A DNA stretch of 32,216 bases from Acidobacteriota bacterium. GTDB taxonomy: Bacteria > Acidobacteriota > Terriglobia > Acidiferrales > UBA7541. The position numbers and the translations under genes were made by a program. Location: positions 1 to 32,216 of the forward strand of contig QHYL01000422.1 of the NCBI GenBank assembly GCA_003224105.1. Reading direction: 5' to 3'. Each line of letters opens with the position of its first letter. Position 1 is the first letter of the stretch. Below the pieces are notes generated by a model. The model was not told the origin of the DNA and ran no database searches. It saw only the letters and a program-made list of their open reading frames with translations. Positions 8,188 through 16,785 of this stretch are shown in pieces.

Positions 8188-9588
8188 ATGAAGACGATAC
8201 TCATTGTGGATGACGAGCCCGCGGCAAGATACGGCTTGCGGCGGGCGCTGGAATCGAAATATCGAATTGCGGAAGTGGATTCGGCGGAGGCGGCACGCGA
8301 GGCGTTGCCGCGCGAGCAACCGGATTTGGTGCTGTTGGACGTGGTATTGCCGGGACAAGACGGATTGTCGTTCTTGAAATGGATGCGCGGGCAGGGGAGC
8401 GAAGTGCCGGTGTTGATGGTTTCCGCGTTGGACGCGGCGAAAACGGCGGTGCAGGCGCTGCAGCTCGGAGCGGCCGACTATTTGGTGAAGGGATTTGAAC
8501 TCGACGAATTGCGGCAGCGCGTAGCGAACCTGCTGAAACTGGCAACACTCGAAAAGGAAAATGATGCGTTGCGCCGCCGCATGGCCACGGAAGGGCAGTT
8601 TGGGCAGATGATTGGGCGCTCGGCGGAGATGCGGCGCTCGTTCGAGATGGCGGACCGCGTGGCGCCGACGGACTCGACGGTGCTGATTTTGGGCGAAAGC
8701 GGAACGGGAAAAGATTTATTGGCACAGGAAATTCACGCGCGGTCGCCGCGCGCCGGGAAGCCGTACGTTGCGGTGAATTGCGCGGCGCTGCCGGAAACGC
8801 TGATCGAGTCGGAATTGTTTGGCTATGAACGCGGAGCGTTCACGGGAGCGGCGCAACAGAAAAAAGGGAAGTTCGAGCTGGCCTCGGGCGGAACGATTTT
8901 TTTGGACGAAATCGGGGACATGAATCCAGTGACACAGGCCAAGGTGCTGCGTGTGCTGGAGAACCGCACCATTGAACGGCTGGGCGGGACGCAGTCGATT
9001 CCCGTGGATGTGCGGGTGATCAGCGCGACGCACCGCAACCTGGCCGCGGAAATTCGCAATGGCAAATTTCGCGAGGACTTGTTTTACCGGTTGCGCGTGG
9101 TGACAGTGGAATTGCCGCCATTGCGCGCGCACAAGGGAGATATCGCGTTGCTGGCCGAGGCTTTTCTGCAAATGCATGGCGCGCGACTGGGGCGGACGGC
9201 TCGGTTGAACCGCGAAGCGATGGCGGCCGTCGAGAAATACGATTGGCCAGGCAACGTCCGCGAACTAAAGAATGCGCTGGAGCGCAGCGTGGTGCTTTGC
9301 CGCAAGGAAGAAATCGGTGTGGAGGACTTGCCCGCGGAAGTAGCGCACGGAGAAGCGATTTCCATAAAGCACGGCAGCGAAACTCAGGATCACGGAATGG
9401 GCGAGCAGGATTTTCGCGAGGCGAAGCGAAAATTTGAAGTGGCGTATTTGATGAAGCAATTGGCCGAGCATCGCTGGAACGTTTCGCGGACGGCGGCGAC
9501 GATTGGGCTGCACCGGCAGAGTTTGCAGGAAAAGCTGCGCGAGCTGGGAATCCGCCGGCCGGGGCGGGAACCTCTGGAAGAAGAGTAG
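8188..9588 (+). CDS. Sigma-54-dependent response regulator (NtrC family)
   Basis: This 466-residue transcriptional activator has three domains. The receiver domain (1-120) has acidic DDE at 8-10, phospho-acceptor Asp51 in LLDVVLPG and Lys101. The AAA+ domain has Walker A GESGTGKD at 169-176, the sigma-54 contact loop GAFTGA at 216-221, Walker B GTIFLDE at 235-241 and arginine-finger region FREDLFYRLRV. The C-terminal Fis-type HTH reads WNVSRTAATIGLHRQSLQEKL. Every motif needed for sigma-54 activation is intact. AAGGA precedes the ATG and the kinase ends 31 bp upstream, so the two form one operon. Its targets are unknown; the dyad and -24/-12 motif before the kinase suggest autoregulation. Confidence 0.96.
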   Translation: MKTILIVDDEPAARYGLRRALESKYRIAEVDSAEAAREALPREQPDLVLLDVVLPGQDGLSFLKWMRGQGSEVPVLMVSALDAAKTAVQALQLGAADYLVKGFELDELRQRVANLLKLATLEKENDALRRRMATEGQFGQMIGRSAEMRRSFEMADRVAPTDSTVLILGESGTGKDLLAQEIHARSPRAGKPYVAVNCAALPETLIESELFGYERGAFTGAAQQKKGKFELASGGTIFLDEIGDMNPVTQAKVLRVLENRTIERLGGTQSIPVDVRVISATHRNLAAEIRNGKFREDLFYRLRVVTVELPPLRAHKGDIALLAEAFLQMHGARLGRTARLNREAMAAVEKYDWPGNVRELKNALERSVVLCRKEEIGVEDLPAEVAHGEAISIKHGSETQDHGMGEQDFREAKRKFEVAYLMKQLAEHRWNVSRTAATIGLHRQSLQEKLRELGIRRPGREPLEEE

Positions 9589-9650
9589 TTGGTCTTGGTT
9601 TTTAGTTGCTGGTAAAGGCAAAGAAGTCAGGTGATCTGACTTTTGATCTG

Positions 9651-10283
9651 ATGGTGATGATCAACAAGCTCACGGTGGCTGGTTACGTGATGGCGGGAGG
9701 CGCGAGCACACGATTTGGTTTCGACAAGGCGAGCGCCGAGTTGAATGGGCAGACGATGCTGAAGCGCATGTGCACGGTGCTCAAGGATGTGACAGCGTCA
9801 GTAAGCGTGGTGGCTCCTTTTGGGCGTTATGCAGACTCGGGAGAACGTGTTGTGGAAGATCACTGGCCTGGAGAAGGGCCGCTTGGCGGCATCATTACCG
9901 CGTTGATGGATGTGCACGCGCGAAATCATCAGCCTACGTGGTGCCTGATTGTTGGCTGCGACATGCCATTTCTTACCAGCGAATGGCTGAAGTACCTAAG
10001 CGAGCGCGCATTTGCAAGCAGCGCTGCAGTGGTTACGCCGCAATCCTCTGTTGGCCTCGAACCGCTTTGCTCCTGCTGGCATACCAGCGCGAAGGACCAG
10101 TTGCGGTATGCGTTCGAAGACGGTATCCGCAAAGTGACCGAAGCGATGAAACGCGTTAGCATGGAAGTAGTTGACGAGAAGGATTGGGCACGATTTGATA
10201 AAAGCGGGCGGCTGTTCTGGAACATGAACACGCCCGCGGAATACGAGGAAGCGCGGCGGATTTTGGACGTGGAAGGACGATGA
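9651..10283 (+). CDS. mobA: MobA-like molybdenum cofactor guanylyltransferase / NTP transferase
   Basis: This 210-residue nucleotidyltransferase has the MobA fold. The N-terminal nucleotide loop is AGGASTRFGFDKA, GPLGGIITAL follows, then the metal-binding CDMPFL, and the C-terminal NMNTPAEYEEA. MobA joins GMP to molybdopterin to give the guanine dinucleotide cofactor of some molybdoenzymes. Related enzymes (MocA, other sugar or cofactor nucleotidyltransferases) share these motifs, so the exact substrate is not certain. The ORF track begins at TTG 9606. I prefer ATG 9651 (or 9657) because homology begins at LTVAGYVMAGG. No strong Shine-Dalgarno is visible at either. No molybdopterin synthesis genes are nearby. 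Its stop overlaps the start of the ATPase gene as ATGA. Confidence 0.8.
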   Translation: MVMINKLTVAGYVMAGGASTRFGFDKASAELNGQTMLKRMCTVLKDVTASVSVVAPFGRYADSGERVVEDHWPGEGPLGGIITALMDVHARNHQPTWCLIVGCDMPFLTSEWLKYLSERAFASSAAVVTPQSSVGLEPLCSCWHTSAKDQLRYAFEDGIRKVTEAMKRVSMEVVDEKDWARFDKSGRLFWNMNTPAEYEEARRILDVEGR

Positions 10284-11143
10284 CCGACGTTCTAAAAATC
10301 AATCAGGGCGGGCCCACGAAGCTGAAATTTCCGAACGAAGATACCAGCGAGCGGGCGGCGCACGACTACGTCGACCCGCGTTCCGAGAACTTCTTTGAGT
10401 TTCGCGACGTGTGCAAGGCCTTCGATGAGCGTCCCGTGCTGGATCACGTCAGCTTCACGGTGAAGCACGGGGAAACCTGCATCATCATGGGGCGAAGCGG
10501 GGTGGGGAAGTCCGTCACGCTGAAGCACATCATGGGCTTCTTGAAAGCGGATTCGGGGCGCGTCACTGTGGACGGAGAAGACGTCACCGACTACACCGAA
10601 GAGCAATTTGCGGAAGTACGCCGCAAAGTGACGATGGTGTTTCAATCAGGCGCGCTGTTTGATTCGCTGACGGTGCGGGAGAACATTTCGTTTCCGCTGG
10701 ATGGCCAGCCGGGGCTGACTCCGGAAGACATTGACGAATACGTTCAAAAAATCGCACACCTGCTGGAAGTGGACCACGTGCTTGACAAGCTGCCGAGCGA
10801 GCTTTCTACGGGCATGAGGCGCGCGGTAGCTATCGGGCGCGCGTTCGCGCAGAATCCCGAAGCGATTTTATACGATGAGCCGACGACCATGGTGGATCCC
10901 ATCATGGCGGGACACATGGGCGATTTGATTTTGCGATTAAAGGAAGCATTCCACAAGACTTCCATCATCGTCACGCACGACACTCACCTGGCGAAGAAAC
11001 TTGCCGATACCGTCGTTTTTCTGCAAGAGGGCCGCGTGACATATTTTGGGCCGTGGGGCGGATTCGAGAATTCCGACGATCCCTTCATTGTAAATTTCCG
11101 CAAACAGGATGAGCTGATTCCCGCGCTGGACGTGACTCTGTGA
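10280..11143 (+). CDS. ABC transporter ATP-binding protein, MlaF/Ttg2A-like
   Basis: This 287-residue ABC ATPase has Walker A GRSGVGKS (71-78), the Q-loop MVFQSGALFDSLTVREN, signature LSTGMRRAVAIGRAFAQNP (175 onward), Walker B ILYDEPT and switch IIVTHD. MGRSGVGKS, FQSGALFDSLTV and DEPTTMVDPI are typical of the MlaF/Ttg2A group that drives phospholipid transport between membranes. The signature has Thr where most have Gly (LSGGM). There is a 35-residue N-terminal extension before the domain. No MlaE permease or MlaD substrate-binding gene is adjacent; the coupled neighbour is an APC permease of a different superfamily. The partner permease must be elsewhere, or the protein has another role. 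ATGA and GTGA overlaps tie it to both neighbours. Confidence 0.88.
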   Translation: MTDVLKINQGGPTKLKFPNEDTSERAAHDYVDPRSENFFEFRDVCKAFDERPVLDHVSFTVKHGETCIIMGRSGVGKSVTLKHIMGFLKADSGRVTVDGEDVTDYTEEQFAEVRRKVTMVFQSGALFDSLTVRENISFPLDGQPGLTPEDIDEYVQKIAHLLEVDHVLDKLPSELSTGMRRAVAIGRAFAQNPEAILYDEPTTMVDPIMAGHMGDLILRLKEAFHKTSIIVTHDTHLAKKLADTVVFLQEGRVTYFGPWGGFENSDDPFIVNFRKQDELIPALDVTL

Positions 11144-12594
11144 GTCAGGCTGCCAACGGCCCCTCCGATCCCAGCGCTTGCAATCCCATCGGGCAGCTTC
11201 GCAAAGAAATGGGATTCTGGGATGTTCTGCTCTTCAATATTGCAACCGTGTTAGGACCGCGTTGGATTGCGGGGGCTGCGCACAACGGTACGTCTTCCAT
11301 CAGCTTATGGGTCATCGCGGCGGTGTTTTTCTTTGTTCCTTCCGCTTTGGTGATCAATGAGCTGTCTTCGCGGTTTCCGCATGAAGGCGGCCTGTACGTC
11401 TGGTCCAAGGAAGCGTTCGGGGATTTTCACGGATTTGTGGCCGGATGGTGCTACTGGATTTATACCGTCTTCTATTTTCCGGGCTTGTTGCTGGCGAGCG
11501 CCTCCATGAGCGCGTACGTGATTGGCGAGAGCGGTGCCCGGCTGGAGCACGATCGCGCATTTCTTTTGCTGGTTTCGCTCGGGTTGCTGCTCGTTGCGGT
11601 GGTGCTCAACATCATCGGGCTGAACGTAGGGAAATGGCTGCAGAATGCAGGCGGCGCCGGCACGTATTTGCCGCTGCTGATGCTGGTGGGCGTGGCCGGC
11701 TTGCTGTGGGTGCGGCACGGTTCGGTGACGCATTTCAGTCTGGGTCATGTTTGGCCCACGTGGAATTGGGACACGGTGAATTTCTGGTCGCAAATTGCAT
11801 TTGCGTTTACCGGCCTGGAATTGGTTTCGTGCATGAGCGCAGAAGTTCGCGATCCGCAGCGAACGTTGCCTCGCGCGGTGTATGGAGCGGGAGCGTTGAT
11901 TGCCGCGATGTACATTGTGGGAACGCTGGCAGTGCTGGTGCTTGTACCGGCCGGCGAAGTGTCGGTGACCAGCGGAGTGTTTCACGCGATTACTGCGGGC
12001 TCGATCGCGCTGAAAGTTGGTTTCTTTGGGATTCTTGCGGCAGTGCTAGTCACAGTAGGGAACGCCGGAGGAGTGGGCAGCACGGTTGCCGGGATTGCGC
12101 GCGTGCCGTTTGTGGTTGGCATTGACCAGTATTTGCCACGCGCTTTTGGGAAAATTCATCCGCACTGGAAGACCCCGTACGTTTCCATCCTCGTGCAGGC
12201 AATTATTTCTGGGCTGATTCTGCTGGTGAGCCAGATCAACCAATCAACTCGAGATTCCTATCAACAGTTGGTCGACGCCGCCATCATTCTTTACTTCATC
12301 CCTTTCCTATATATGTTTGCTGCGGCGATATGGCTGTCGCGCCGGAGGGACCGGACAGAAAATGACCGGGCAGTGCTCATTCCTGGCGGACTTCCCGGCG
12401 TGTGGATCACCAGCGGGGTCGCGTTTTTCATAACTTTGGTTTCCATTGTGTTGTCTGTGTTTCCGCCGGGAGAAAGTTCAAACCGAACTTCCTTCCTCTT
12501 TAGAACGCTCTTGTGGGTCGTCGCTGCGCTGGCCGTTGGTCTAACGCTGTACTGGCGCGGCCTAAGGGCGAAGCAGGAGGCGCACTCGGCTTGA
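11140..12594 (+). CDS. APC-superfamily amino acid permease
   Basis: This secondary transporter of 484 residues has about twelve hydrophobic helices. The N-terminal helix 1 segment, LLFNIATVLGPRWIAGAA, is the broken-helix region of APC transporters. Later features include PHEGGLYVWSKEAFGDFHGFVAGWCYW and AFTGLELVSCMSAEVRDPQR, both typical of APC amino acid permeases, and FGKIHPHWKTPYVSI. It most likely imports an amino acid or amine in symport or exchange; specificity cannot be read. The GTG start overlaps the ATPase stop (GTGA), so translation is coupled. Only 3 bp separate its stop from the convergent riboflavin synthase gene, and no terminator is visible there. Confidence 0.9.
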   Translation: MSQAANGPSDPSACNPIGQLRKEMGFWDVLLFNIATVLGPRWIAGAAHNGTSSISLWVIAAVFFFVPSALVINELSSRFPHEGGLYVWSKEAFGDFHGFVAGWCYWIYTVFYFPGLLLASASMSAYVIGESGARLEHDRAFLLLVSLGLLLVAVVLNIIGLNVGKWLQNAGGAGTYLPLLMLVGVAGLLWVRHGSVTHFSLGHVWPTWNWDTVNFWSQIAFAFTGLELVSCMSAEVRDPQRTLPRAVYGAGALIAAMYIVGTLAVLVLVPAGEVSVTSGVFHAITAGSIALKVGFFGILAAVLVTVGNAGGVGSTVAGIARVPFVVGIDQYLPRAFGKIHPHWKTPYVSILVQAIISGLILLVSQINQSTRDSYQQLVDAAIILYFIPFLYMFAAAIWLSRRRDRTENDRAVLIPGGLPGVWITSGVAFFITLVSIVLSVFPPGESSNRTSFLFRTLLWVVAALAVGLTLYWRGLRAKQEAHSA

Positions 12595-12597
12595 TTT

Positions 12598-13263
12598 TCA
12601 AAAGCCCTGACGAACAAGCTCTTCGATGGTGAGGGCCGAGCCTGGGCGCGATTTCTCACGTGCTTCAAGATAGTTCTCGATGTATTTTCCGAGGATGTCG
12701 GCTTCGAGGTTGACGGCGTCGCCGGGTTTGCGGTCGCGGATGTTGCTGTGGCCGTAGGTGTAAGGAATGATGGCGGCCTCGGCGACGTTTGTCTTGTTGT
12801 CCCAGCGCGCGACGGTGAGGCTGATGCCATCAATGCTGATCGAACCTTTCGGGACGATGTAGCACGCGAAGTCTTCCGGGACGCGCACACCGTACGACCA
12901 GTTTTCGCCTTCCGGCGTGAGATGCGTTACTTGGCCAACCGTGTCCACGTGACCGAGAACAAAGTGGCCGCCAAATTCCTTGCCCGCGGTGAGCGGCCGT
13001 TCGAGATTGACGCGCGAGCCCACGCGAAGGCTGCCATCGCTTGAGCCGAAGGAGGTTTTGCCGAGAGTTTCGCCGGAGAGATCGGCTGAAAAGCGGCCGT
13101 TGTGAATTCCCGTGATCGTCAGGCAGCAGCCGTTCACGGCGATGCTGTTCGCGACGGCGAGAGAAGGCCCGAGGGATGGAGCGTGGATGCTGACACGTCC
13201 GCCGTCCCGCTGGACGTCGAGGGATTCGATGGTTCCAAGATGCTCGATGATCCCCGTGAACAC
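12598..13263 (-). CDS. ribE: Riboflavin synthase, alpha subunit
   Basis: This enzyme dismutates two 6,7-dimethyl-8-ribityllumazine molecules to riboflavin plus the pyrimidinedione. The 221-residue product has two tandem lumazine-binding beta barrels. The first starts FTGIIEHLGTIES with VNGCCLTIT and VNLERPL. The second has GHFVLGHVDTVG and SISIDGISLTV with VNLEADILGKYIENYL. I start it at GTG 13263 because MFTGIIE is the family start. The ORF track's 42 extra residues cross the divergent promoter region and lack homology. GGAGAGG is upstream. It is not clustered with ribD, which lies 3.5 kb away on the same strand. No FMN riboswitch is seen before it. Confidence 0.95.
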   Translation of the reverse strand: MFTGIIEHLGTIESLDVQRDGGRVSIHAPSLGPSLAVANSIAVNGCCLTITGIHNGRFSADLSGETLGKTSFGSSDGSLRVGSRVNLERPLTAGKEFGGHFVLGHVDTVGQVTHLTPEGENWSYGVRVPEDFACYIVPKGSISIDGISLTVARWDNKTNVAEAAIIPYTYGHSNIRDRKPGDAVNLEADILGKYIENYLEAREKSRPGSALTIEELVRQGF

Positions 13264-13364
13264 GTTGCTTGCGCTGCCTCTCCGAATGAGTGTACAGCAT
13301 TTCGCGACGAAGGCTGAAAGCACTAGACTAAGCCGAGTAACATGCCGCGCCCAGAGGTTTTGCG

Positions 13365-14360
13365 ATGAAAGCCTGCGTTTTGCAAACACCGGCGAAAGTG
13401 GAGACGAATCCGCTGGAATTTGCTGAAGTGACGATTCCGGAGCCGGGGGAGGGCGAAGTTCGCGTGCGAGCGCACGCTTGCGGGGTGTGCCGCACGGATT
13501 TGCATGTGATTGAGGGCGAATTGCCGCCGCGGAAGTCGCCAGTAATTCCCGGACACCAGGTGGTGGGTGTGGTTGAAAATGCGGGAAAAAATGCAGGGCG
13601 ATTTGCGGTTGGCGCGCGCGTGGGAATCGCCTGGTTGCATAAAACAGACGGAACTTGCGAATACTGCCGCGCGGGCGCGGAGAATTTATGCAATGCGCCG
13701 GAGTTCACCGGTTACACCGTGAACGGCGGGTATGCCGAATACATTGTCGCGCCAGAGAGTTTTGTTTATCCCATTCCAGAAGGATTTCCGGACGAGCAGG
13801 CAGCGCCATTGCTTTGCGCGGGTATTATTGGATTTCGTTCGCTACGGCTTTCAGGGATCAAGCCCGGAGGAAGGCTGGGCTTCTATGGCTTTGGGGCTGC
13901 TGCGCATGTTGCCATTCAAGTGGCGCGGCATTGGAAAGTCGAAGTGTACGCTGCCACGCGAGATGCGAGGCATCAGAAGCTGGCGCTGGAATTAGGAGCC
14001 GCGTGGGCCGGCGGCACGTTTGATGAACCGCCGAAGAAGCTGGACGCGGCCATTGTTTTTGCGCCTGCGGGAGAAATCGTTCCCGCAGCACTCAAGGCCC
14101 TGAAGAAGCGTGGCGAGCTGGTGCTCGGCGGAATTCACATGAGCCCGATTCCTTCGTTTCCTTACGATTTGCTGTATCAAGAGCGGATGATTCGCAGCGT
14201 GGCGAACAACACACGGCAGGATGGTGAGGATTTTCTTCGCATTGCGGCAGAGATTCCGATTCGGACGCACGTGCAAAGTTTTCCCTTGCGCGACGCGAAT
14301 CGCGCGCTCAACGCGCTGAAGAATGACGCCATTCCCGGCGCGGCGGTCCTGCGCATATGA
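13365..14360 (+). CDS. Zinc-dependent alcohol dehydrogenase (AdhP/AdhA-like)
   Basis: This 331-residue medium-chain dehydrogenase has an N-terminal GroES-like catalytic domain and a Rossmann NAD(P) domain. Catalytic zinc ligands are Cys42 (CGVCRTDLH), His64 (PGHQVVG; Gln replaces the usual Glu) and Cys151 (LLCAGIIGF). The nucleotide-binding loop is [10 protein letters not shown]. The structural zinc lobe normally has four cysteines (C-G-x-C-x2-C-x7-C). Here the first is Asp95 ([15 protein letters not shown]), leaving Cys98, Cys101 and Cys109. It should interconvert alcohols and aldehydes; the physiological substrate is unknown. AGAGG precedes the ATG. The stop overlaps the next gene as ATGA. 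Confidence 0.92.
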   Translation: MKACVLQTPAKVETNPLEFAEVTIPEPGEGEVRVRAHACGVCRTDLHVIEGELPPRKSPVIPGHQVVGVVENAGKNAGRFAVGARVGIAWLHKTDGTCEYCRAGAENLCNAPEFTGYTVNGGYAEYIVAPESFVYPIPEGFPDEQAAPLLCAGIIGFRSLRLSGIKPGGRLGFYGFGAAAHVAIQVARHWKVEVYAATRDARHQKLALELGAAWAGGTFDEPPKKLDAAIVFAPAGEIVPAALKALKKRGELVLGGIHMSPIPSFPYDLLYQERMIRSVANNTRQDGEDFLRIAAEIPIRTHVQSFPLRDANRALNALKNDAIPGAAVLRI

Positions 14361-15076
14361 GGGATTTGAAGAAGCAGGAGCTGGCCGTCATCGAAGCGGT
14401 CGCCAGGCGGTTTTCGCCAACGTGGGGGAAGGAGACTGATCTCCCCGGTGCGTGTATCAAGGTCGATGGGAAACGGGTTGCTGTTGATATCGCAATGCTT
14501 AAACGACACACCACTGACAAAGGAGATGGCGCGAAGCCTCGTTTGAGGTTCGATAAGGTTGCGACTAGACTTATGGAACGTTTGCGAGCCAACCTAGGAG
14601 AAGCCGTGCCCGACGGGATGACCGTGGTGGTGACCATCACCGCTCCCATCCGTTTGGCATCGAAAACCGCCGCCGTGCTGGAACGCAAAATGCAAACTCT
14701 TCTTGGGCGGAGATTGGCAGGGCAAGATGAGAAAGACACGGTTCACGGGAATCATGTCCGGATTCGACTTTTGAGGAACGGATGGAAGCAAACGCCAAAG
14801 ATGATTGGGTTCGTGCACAATTCCGACACAGATCCACTTCTGCTCTTGAACATGACTCGTGAATTGCTTGAACTACTTAGCGCCGAGACTGGCAGGCAGA
14901 GGAGGCGGCTTGTGTCAAAGCGCGCGGATGAGCGATGGCTTGTTGCTACAAGCGCCAGGGGAAGTTCATGCCTAGAGACGTACCGCTACATCTATTCGCA
15001 GCTGCGCTTGGTGACCGACTTTAAGAAGATTCTCATGGCGTTTGGCGATGGCCGCGCCGAGGCGTTGACGGAATGA
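14357..15076 (+). CDS. Hypothetical protein coupled to the alcohol dehydrogenase
   Basis: I do not recognise this 239-residue protein. It has no signal peptide or membrane segment, is mixed alpha/beta by appearance and rich in Arg, Lys and Leu. A possible beta-strand run is [21 protein letters not shown], followed by [25 protein letters not shown]. That stretch hints at a nucleic-acid- or nucleotide-binding fold, but no catalytic motif stands out. The ATG overlaps the dehydrogenase stop (ATGA), so it is probably co-translated. Its base composition is lower in GC than the flanking genes. It converges on the TPR gene with 7 bp between stops. The minus-strand ORFs across it look like shadows. 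Confidence 0.65.
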   Translation: MRDLKKQELAVIEAVARRFSPTWGKETDLPGACIKVDGKRVAVDIAMLKRHTTDKGDGAKPRLRFDKVATRLMERLRANLGEAVPDGMTVVVTITAPIRLASKTAAVLERKMQTLLGRRLAGQDEKDTVHGNHVRIRLLRNGWKQTPKMIGFVHNSDTDPLLLLNMTRELLELLSAETGRQRRRLVSKRADERWLVATSARGSSCLETYRYIYSQLRLVTDFKKILMAFGDGRAEALTE

Positions 15077-15083
15077 AGCCATT

Positions 15084-16688
15084 TCAGTTCGAGGAAGAGG
15101 CGACTTTGACCGGCGCTTTGAGGCGCTCATCACCCGGAGAGATTTCCGTCAATTTCTCGTAGTAGCGTTTGGCAACCGCATCGTTACCGGAGGCTTCTGC
15201 GGCTCGCGCGGCTCCATAGACTGCGTTGAAGCGATTCGGGGCGACCTTGAGAACAGCTTCATATTCGGCGAGAGATTCCTTCGGCTGATTTTTCAGAGAA
15301 TAGAGTTCCGCCAGCATTTCCCGGGCGGGCGTAACGGCTCCTGGGGTGACCGCGTCCTTGTCCATGCTCTCTTCCAGCTCGACGGCGGAGCGCATCTTGG
15401 AAATTGCGTCGGACTTGTTTCCAACTTTTTCGGCCATCCAAGCTGCCACCTCACGGCGCTGCACTTCAATTTGATTTGCCCAATAGGTGTTGTTGAGCTT
15501 CGAGGTGGCATCGCGGAGCGCGGCGAGCGTCTGCTCGGCATTGGCGGCTCGTTCGAGATTGCCGGCGCGCGCACTGGCTTCGCCGATGGCCGCCCAAGTG
15601 ATGGCTCCCGCCCAAGGCACTGCTCCTTTTCTCACATTCAACGCGCTGGCCTGCTGCCAGTTGCCAAGTTCAATCGCGGCACGCGCGGGAATAGCAGCAA
15701 GGGCGTAGTCGCCGGTCAGAGTGAGTCCAGAAACTGGCGACAGGGCATTCATTTCGTCCAGCACGGCCATCGCCTGTTTTACGCGGCCGCTTTGCAAGTA
15801 GGCGTACTCGAGATAGTCCATGGCATGGAGGCGCTGATCGCGGGCTTCACCGCTTTGCGAAGTAGGTTCGGCCGCGGCGGCTAGCTGCGCCGATTGGATG
15901 TTCGAGCTAATGGATTCGTCCCACGAACCGACGCGCGTGAAAAGGTGCGAGGGCATGTGATTGGCGTGGGCGGAAGCGGGCGCGATTTTCGCGTACATGC
16001 GCGCGGCGGGAAGGCCCTTTTCTGCAAGAACGGCGTTGTCGTAGCAATGGATGATGTAGTGCGCAATGCCTGGATGGTGGGGATGTTTGAGGAAGAGGGG
16101 TTCGAGGGTTTCGCCGCAACGGAGCTGATTTGCGAAGGTCTTGTCCGTTTTGGGCGCAACGATGTAGAACGTAATCGCGTGGAAAATTGCGGCCTCAGTA
16201 TCGTCGGGGTAAGCGATTTGCAGTTCGCCCATCTTTTTCTCGAAGGCCTGGTCGTAAGAAGGAGCGGTCTTGCCGTCTTCCACATACACGGTGGCCAAGG
16301 CATCGATGTAGGCTCTTTCACGAGCCGTGGTGGCGGAATTGGAAGCTGCGAGCTGCTGGGCGTTCTTGAGCGCCAGCCTTCCTGCTGCGGTGTCGCCGTT
16401 CTTCCACAACCCGTGATAGTGGGACATGGCGACGCCCCACTGGGCCATGGCGCAAGAAGGATCCTGCCTGGAGATTTCCGTGAATGCTGCTCTTGCTTGT
16501 TCGTATTGAAAGGAGTGCAGGAGCGCTACCGCGCGGTTGAAACTTATCGCAACCATCTTCGCGCAGGAAGTTGCGAACTGGACGGAGCCTACTTCTTCGG
16601 CGGAGAGTTCGTGGTGGTGTTCCTGGGCGGCCAGAGGCAGGGAGGTAGAGCCAAGCAAAATGGCCAGAAGTATCGGAATGCTGCGCAT
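15084..16688 (-). CDS. Secreted tetratricopeptide-repeat protein
   Basis: This is a 534-residue protein with an N-terminal signal peptide (MRSIPILLAILLGSTSLPLA, probable cleavage after AAQ) followed by a His-rich HHHELS. The body is helical repeats: FNRAVALLHSFQYEQARAAF with DPSCAMAQWGVAMSHYH, and classic TPRs at the end (PKESLAEYEAVLKVAPNRFNA, GNDAVAKRYYEKLTEISPGD). It belongs to a broad group of exported TPR proteins without known function, probably a periplasmic scaffold. The start at 16688 has GGAG upstream. The ORF track's extra 135 residues run into ribD and are rejected. It is last in the long minus-strand run, 97 bp after ribD. Confidence 0.85.
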   Translation of the reverse strand: MRSIPILLAILLGSTSLPLAAQEHHHELSAEEVGSVQFATSCAKMVAISFNRAVALLHSFQYEQARAAFTEISRQDPSCAMAQWGVAMSHYHGLWKNGDTAAGRLALKNAQQLAASNSATTARERAYIDALATVYVEDGKTAPSYDQAFEKKMGELQIAYPDDTEAAIFHAITFYIVAPKTDKTFANQLRCGETLEPLFLKHPHHPGIAHYIIHCYDNAVLAEKGLPAARMYAKIAPASAHANHMPSHLFTRVGSWDESISSNIQSAQLAAAAEPTSQSGEARDQRLHAMDYLEYAYLQSGRVKQAMAVLDEMNALSPVSGLTLTGDYALAAIPARAAIELGNWQQASALNVRKGAVPWAGAITWAAIGEASARAGNLERAANAEQTLAALRDATSKLNNTYWANQIEVQRREVAAWMAEKVGNKSDAISKMRSAVELEESMDKDAVTPGAVTPAREMLAELYSLKNQPKESLAEYEAVLKVAPNRFNAVYGAARAAEASGNDAVAKRYYEKLTEISPGDERLKAPVKVASSSN

Positions 16689-16785
16689 GAGGTTCACTCC
16701 TTCACGGACGCAGAAATGCAAAACCGAGGGAGACGAAAATCTGAAACGAGCTTGACGAAAAGTATGTTCGCGGCGGATGGACAAG

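Noticed and set aside
9590-9612. TGG...TTGC motif upstream of mobA as a sigma-54 promoter
   Set aside because: GG and GC are 9 bases apart instead of 10, which sigma-54 does not tolerate.
9627-9641. GTCAG-GTGAT-CTGAC hairpin followed by TTTT between the response regulator and mobA
   Set aside because: Only a 5-bp stem and a 4-base T-run; too weak to call a terminator.
13264-13389. 42-residue N-terminal extension of riboflavin synthase
   Set aside because: The conserved FTGIIE start lies at a GTG with an upstream GGAGAGG; the extension covers the divergent promoter region.
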